From assembly GCF_025717515.1 (NCBI RefSeq), contig NZ_JAJIRN010000006.1, forward strand, positions 62,001-126,000: a stretch of 64,000 nucleotides of DNA. Reading direction: 5' to 3'. Numbering within the stretch: position 1 is the first letter of the stretch; every line of letters begins with the position of its first letter. A program made the position numbers and the translations under genes. The notes under the pieces were generated by a model, which saw only the letters and a program-made list of their open reading frames with translations, was not told the origin of the DNA and made no database searches. This DNA comes from Roseateles oligotrophus (GTDB taxonomy: Bacteria; Pseudomonadota; Gammaproteobacteria; Burkholderiales; Burkholderiaceae_C). Shown piece by piece: positions 63,068 through 64,000 of the stretch.

Positions 63068-64000
63068 ATGCACATGTACATGCTCACCCTACTTCGACCT
63101 TTTCAGAGATGCTTGCTGCGGTGTTTGCTGACTAGCGTTGCACTGCTGACGCTAGGCATGCCGCTGCGCTCGCAGGCGCAAGCACAGGCACCTGCGCAAG
63201 AGCGGCCCGCGCTGCGGGTGGCGGTCTCACGGTCATTGGCGCCGCCGTTTGCCGTCTGGCGCGACAACCAAGCGGTGGGCGGCATCGACGTCGAAATTGC
63301 CCAAGCGGTCGCGACGCAGCTCAAAACTAATGTCGAATTCATTGCCCTGCCCCGACTGCGGGTCGAGACGGCCTTGAGCAATGGTGAAGCGGACATGGCC
63401 TGCAATCTGAGCCCCCTCAACCTGCCCAAGGAAGAAGCCCTGGCGCAAAGCGCCGAGCTGTTCGAGTTGCAAGAAATGCTCAGCGGCCACCCTGGCGCCC
63501 CGGGCGTAGATAAGGCCGAGCAAATAGCGCCAGGCACTGTGGTGGGCACCTTGCAGGGTCAGGCCTACGGGACCTTGGAGCCCTTGTTCGCGCAGGGTCG
63601 CCTCAAACGCGACGATGCGCTGGACGAAGAACGCCTCTTGATCAAACTGGCCAAAGATCGTCACCCTTACGGCATCGGCAACCGCGAGGTGCTGGGCTGG
63701 TTCGTCGCCCAGGGCGGCGAAGACAAGCTCGCCTCCTGGCGCTTGCCGCTGGGCGTTCGGCCCTATCGCTGTACCTTCTCGCCGCGCGGGCGTTTCGATG
63801 CGCGCCAACTCAACGCGGCGCTGGAGCAATTGCAGGCCAATGGCCGCATTGCGCAGATCAGCGCCGCGCATTCGCGGGCGACCGTGGCCGTGGTGGTTTC
63901 GGTCCAAAGCGGAGTTCGCGATGTCAACCGTTCGGCGCTGGTTGATCTGTTCATGGGGCGCAGCAGCCTGCTGGGCGCCCACCTGCCGGCGGAGCCGGTG
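63068..64000 (+). CDS. Periplasmic binding protein, probable two-domain fusion (3' end outside window)
   Basis: Open from ATG 63068 to the window edge (311 residues seen). Signal peptide (LLRCLLTSVALLTLGMPLRSQA), then a family-3 solute-binding domain (about 45-265): ALRVAVSRSLAPPFAVWRDN, GGIDVEIAQAVATQL, RLRVETALSNGEADMACNL, GTVVGTLQGQAYGTL. From about 270 a second fold seems to begin: VAVVVSVQSGVRDVNRSALV then DLFMGRSSLLG, which resembles the start of PstS-like phosphate-binding domains (hydrophobic strand, then an RDLFLGR-like segment). So it may be a fusion of two binding-protein types. Follows the porin-like gene in an operon. A membrane sensor part could follow outside the window. Confidence 0.8.
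   Translation, partial: MHMYMLTLLRPFQRCLLRCLLTSVALLTLGMPLRSQAQAQAPAQERPALRVAVSRSLAPPFAVWRDNQAVGGIDVEIAQAVATQLKTNVEFIALPRLRVETALSNGEADMACNLSPLNLPKEEALAQSAELFELQEMLSGHPGAPGVDKAEQIAPGTVVGTLQGQAYGTLEPLFAQGRLKRDDALDEERLLIKLAKDRHPYGIGNREVLGWFVAQGGEDKLASWRLPLGVRPYRCTFSPRGRFDARQLNAALEQLQANGRIAQISAAHSRATVAVVVSVQSGVRDVNRSALVDLFMGRSSLLGAHLPAEPV

Overview
The window is GC-rich (roughly 60-68 % in most genes) and densely packed with genes. It fits a betaproteobacterium of the order Burkholderiales, probably the Roseateles/Paucibacter/Leptothrix/Rubrivivax side. The pointers are PEP-CTERM-tagged exported proteins, a PHA synthase, a LapD/LapG pair, an NRC-type RND efflux operon and the overall gene content. 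This assignment is inference; there is no rRNA or other decisive marker. I found no tRNA or rRNA gene, CRISPR array, prophage or intact insertion sequence.

Layout, left to right. 1-1703: remains of a TonB-dependent receptor split over three reading frames. 1967-4597: an M14 carboxypeptidase convergent with a LamG-like PEP-CTERM protein. 4775-7397: lapG-lapD, the c-di-GMP-controlled periplasmic protease switch for a surface adhesin. 7533-8396: an HDOD protein. 8477-11995: an overlapping trio of PHA synthase, adenylate-forming ligase and small cytochrome c. 12114-12523: a badly decayed patatin phospholipase remnant. 12486-17311: acetyltransferase, Met-rich Cu/Zn SOD lipoprotein, PEP-mutase-family protein, Ada-AlkA DNA repair fusion and a PEP-CTERM metalloprotease. 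17788-18420: an unrecognised one-TM protein.

18315-25879 (minus strand) is a TetR-controlled tripartite RND pump operon that ends in a lipoprotein hydrolase, with a perfect 20-bp palindrome in front of tetR. 26000-33505 holds an MscS channel, a histone-deacetylase-family hydrolase, the moxR-DUF58-tgpA operon and mltB. 33488-41596 holds comEC, ridA-dsbB, a UbiH-family hydroxylase, a gamma-glutamyltransferase lipoprotein and a membrane diguanylate cyclase. 41770-44737 holds a GlxA-type AraC regulator, an alpha/beta hydrolase, a small repeat protein and a MAPEG protein. 45328-48131 is a multi-PAS kinase with its partner receiver, preceded by AT-richer DNA.

48352-54672 (minus strand) is the most interesting block. 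A TonB siderophore receptor behind a Fur-like site is followed by a PiuC-type dioxygenase, a PepSY membrane protein, a DUF2271 protein carrying a DGVSGAT flavinylation-type motif, a DUF4198 protein and ApbE (FAD:protein FMN transferase). Read together, this looks like an iron-repressed cell-envelope electron-transfer system that could reduce ferric siderophores through a covalently flavinylated periplasmic protein. 54837-60149 is a single four-gene operon: a YbbAP-like ABC exporter plus an OmpR/EnvZ-type two-component system. 60370-61715 is scoAB (3-oxoacid CoA-transferase). 61816-64000 is an outer-membrane barrel gene followed by a periplasmic binding protein that seems to fuse two binding-protein folds and runs off the right edge.

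Other structure seen: two ~140-165 bp long-palindrome intergenic elements that look related, one shared inverted-repeat motif upstream of both PEP-CTERM genes, two clear intrinsic terminators, and a few short repeats.
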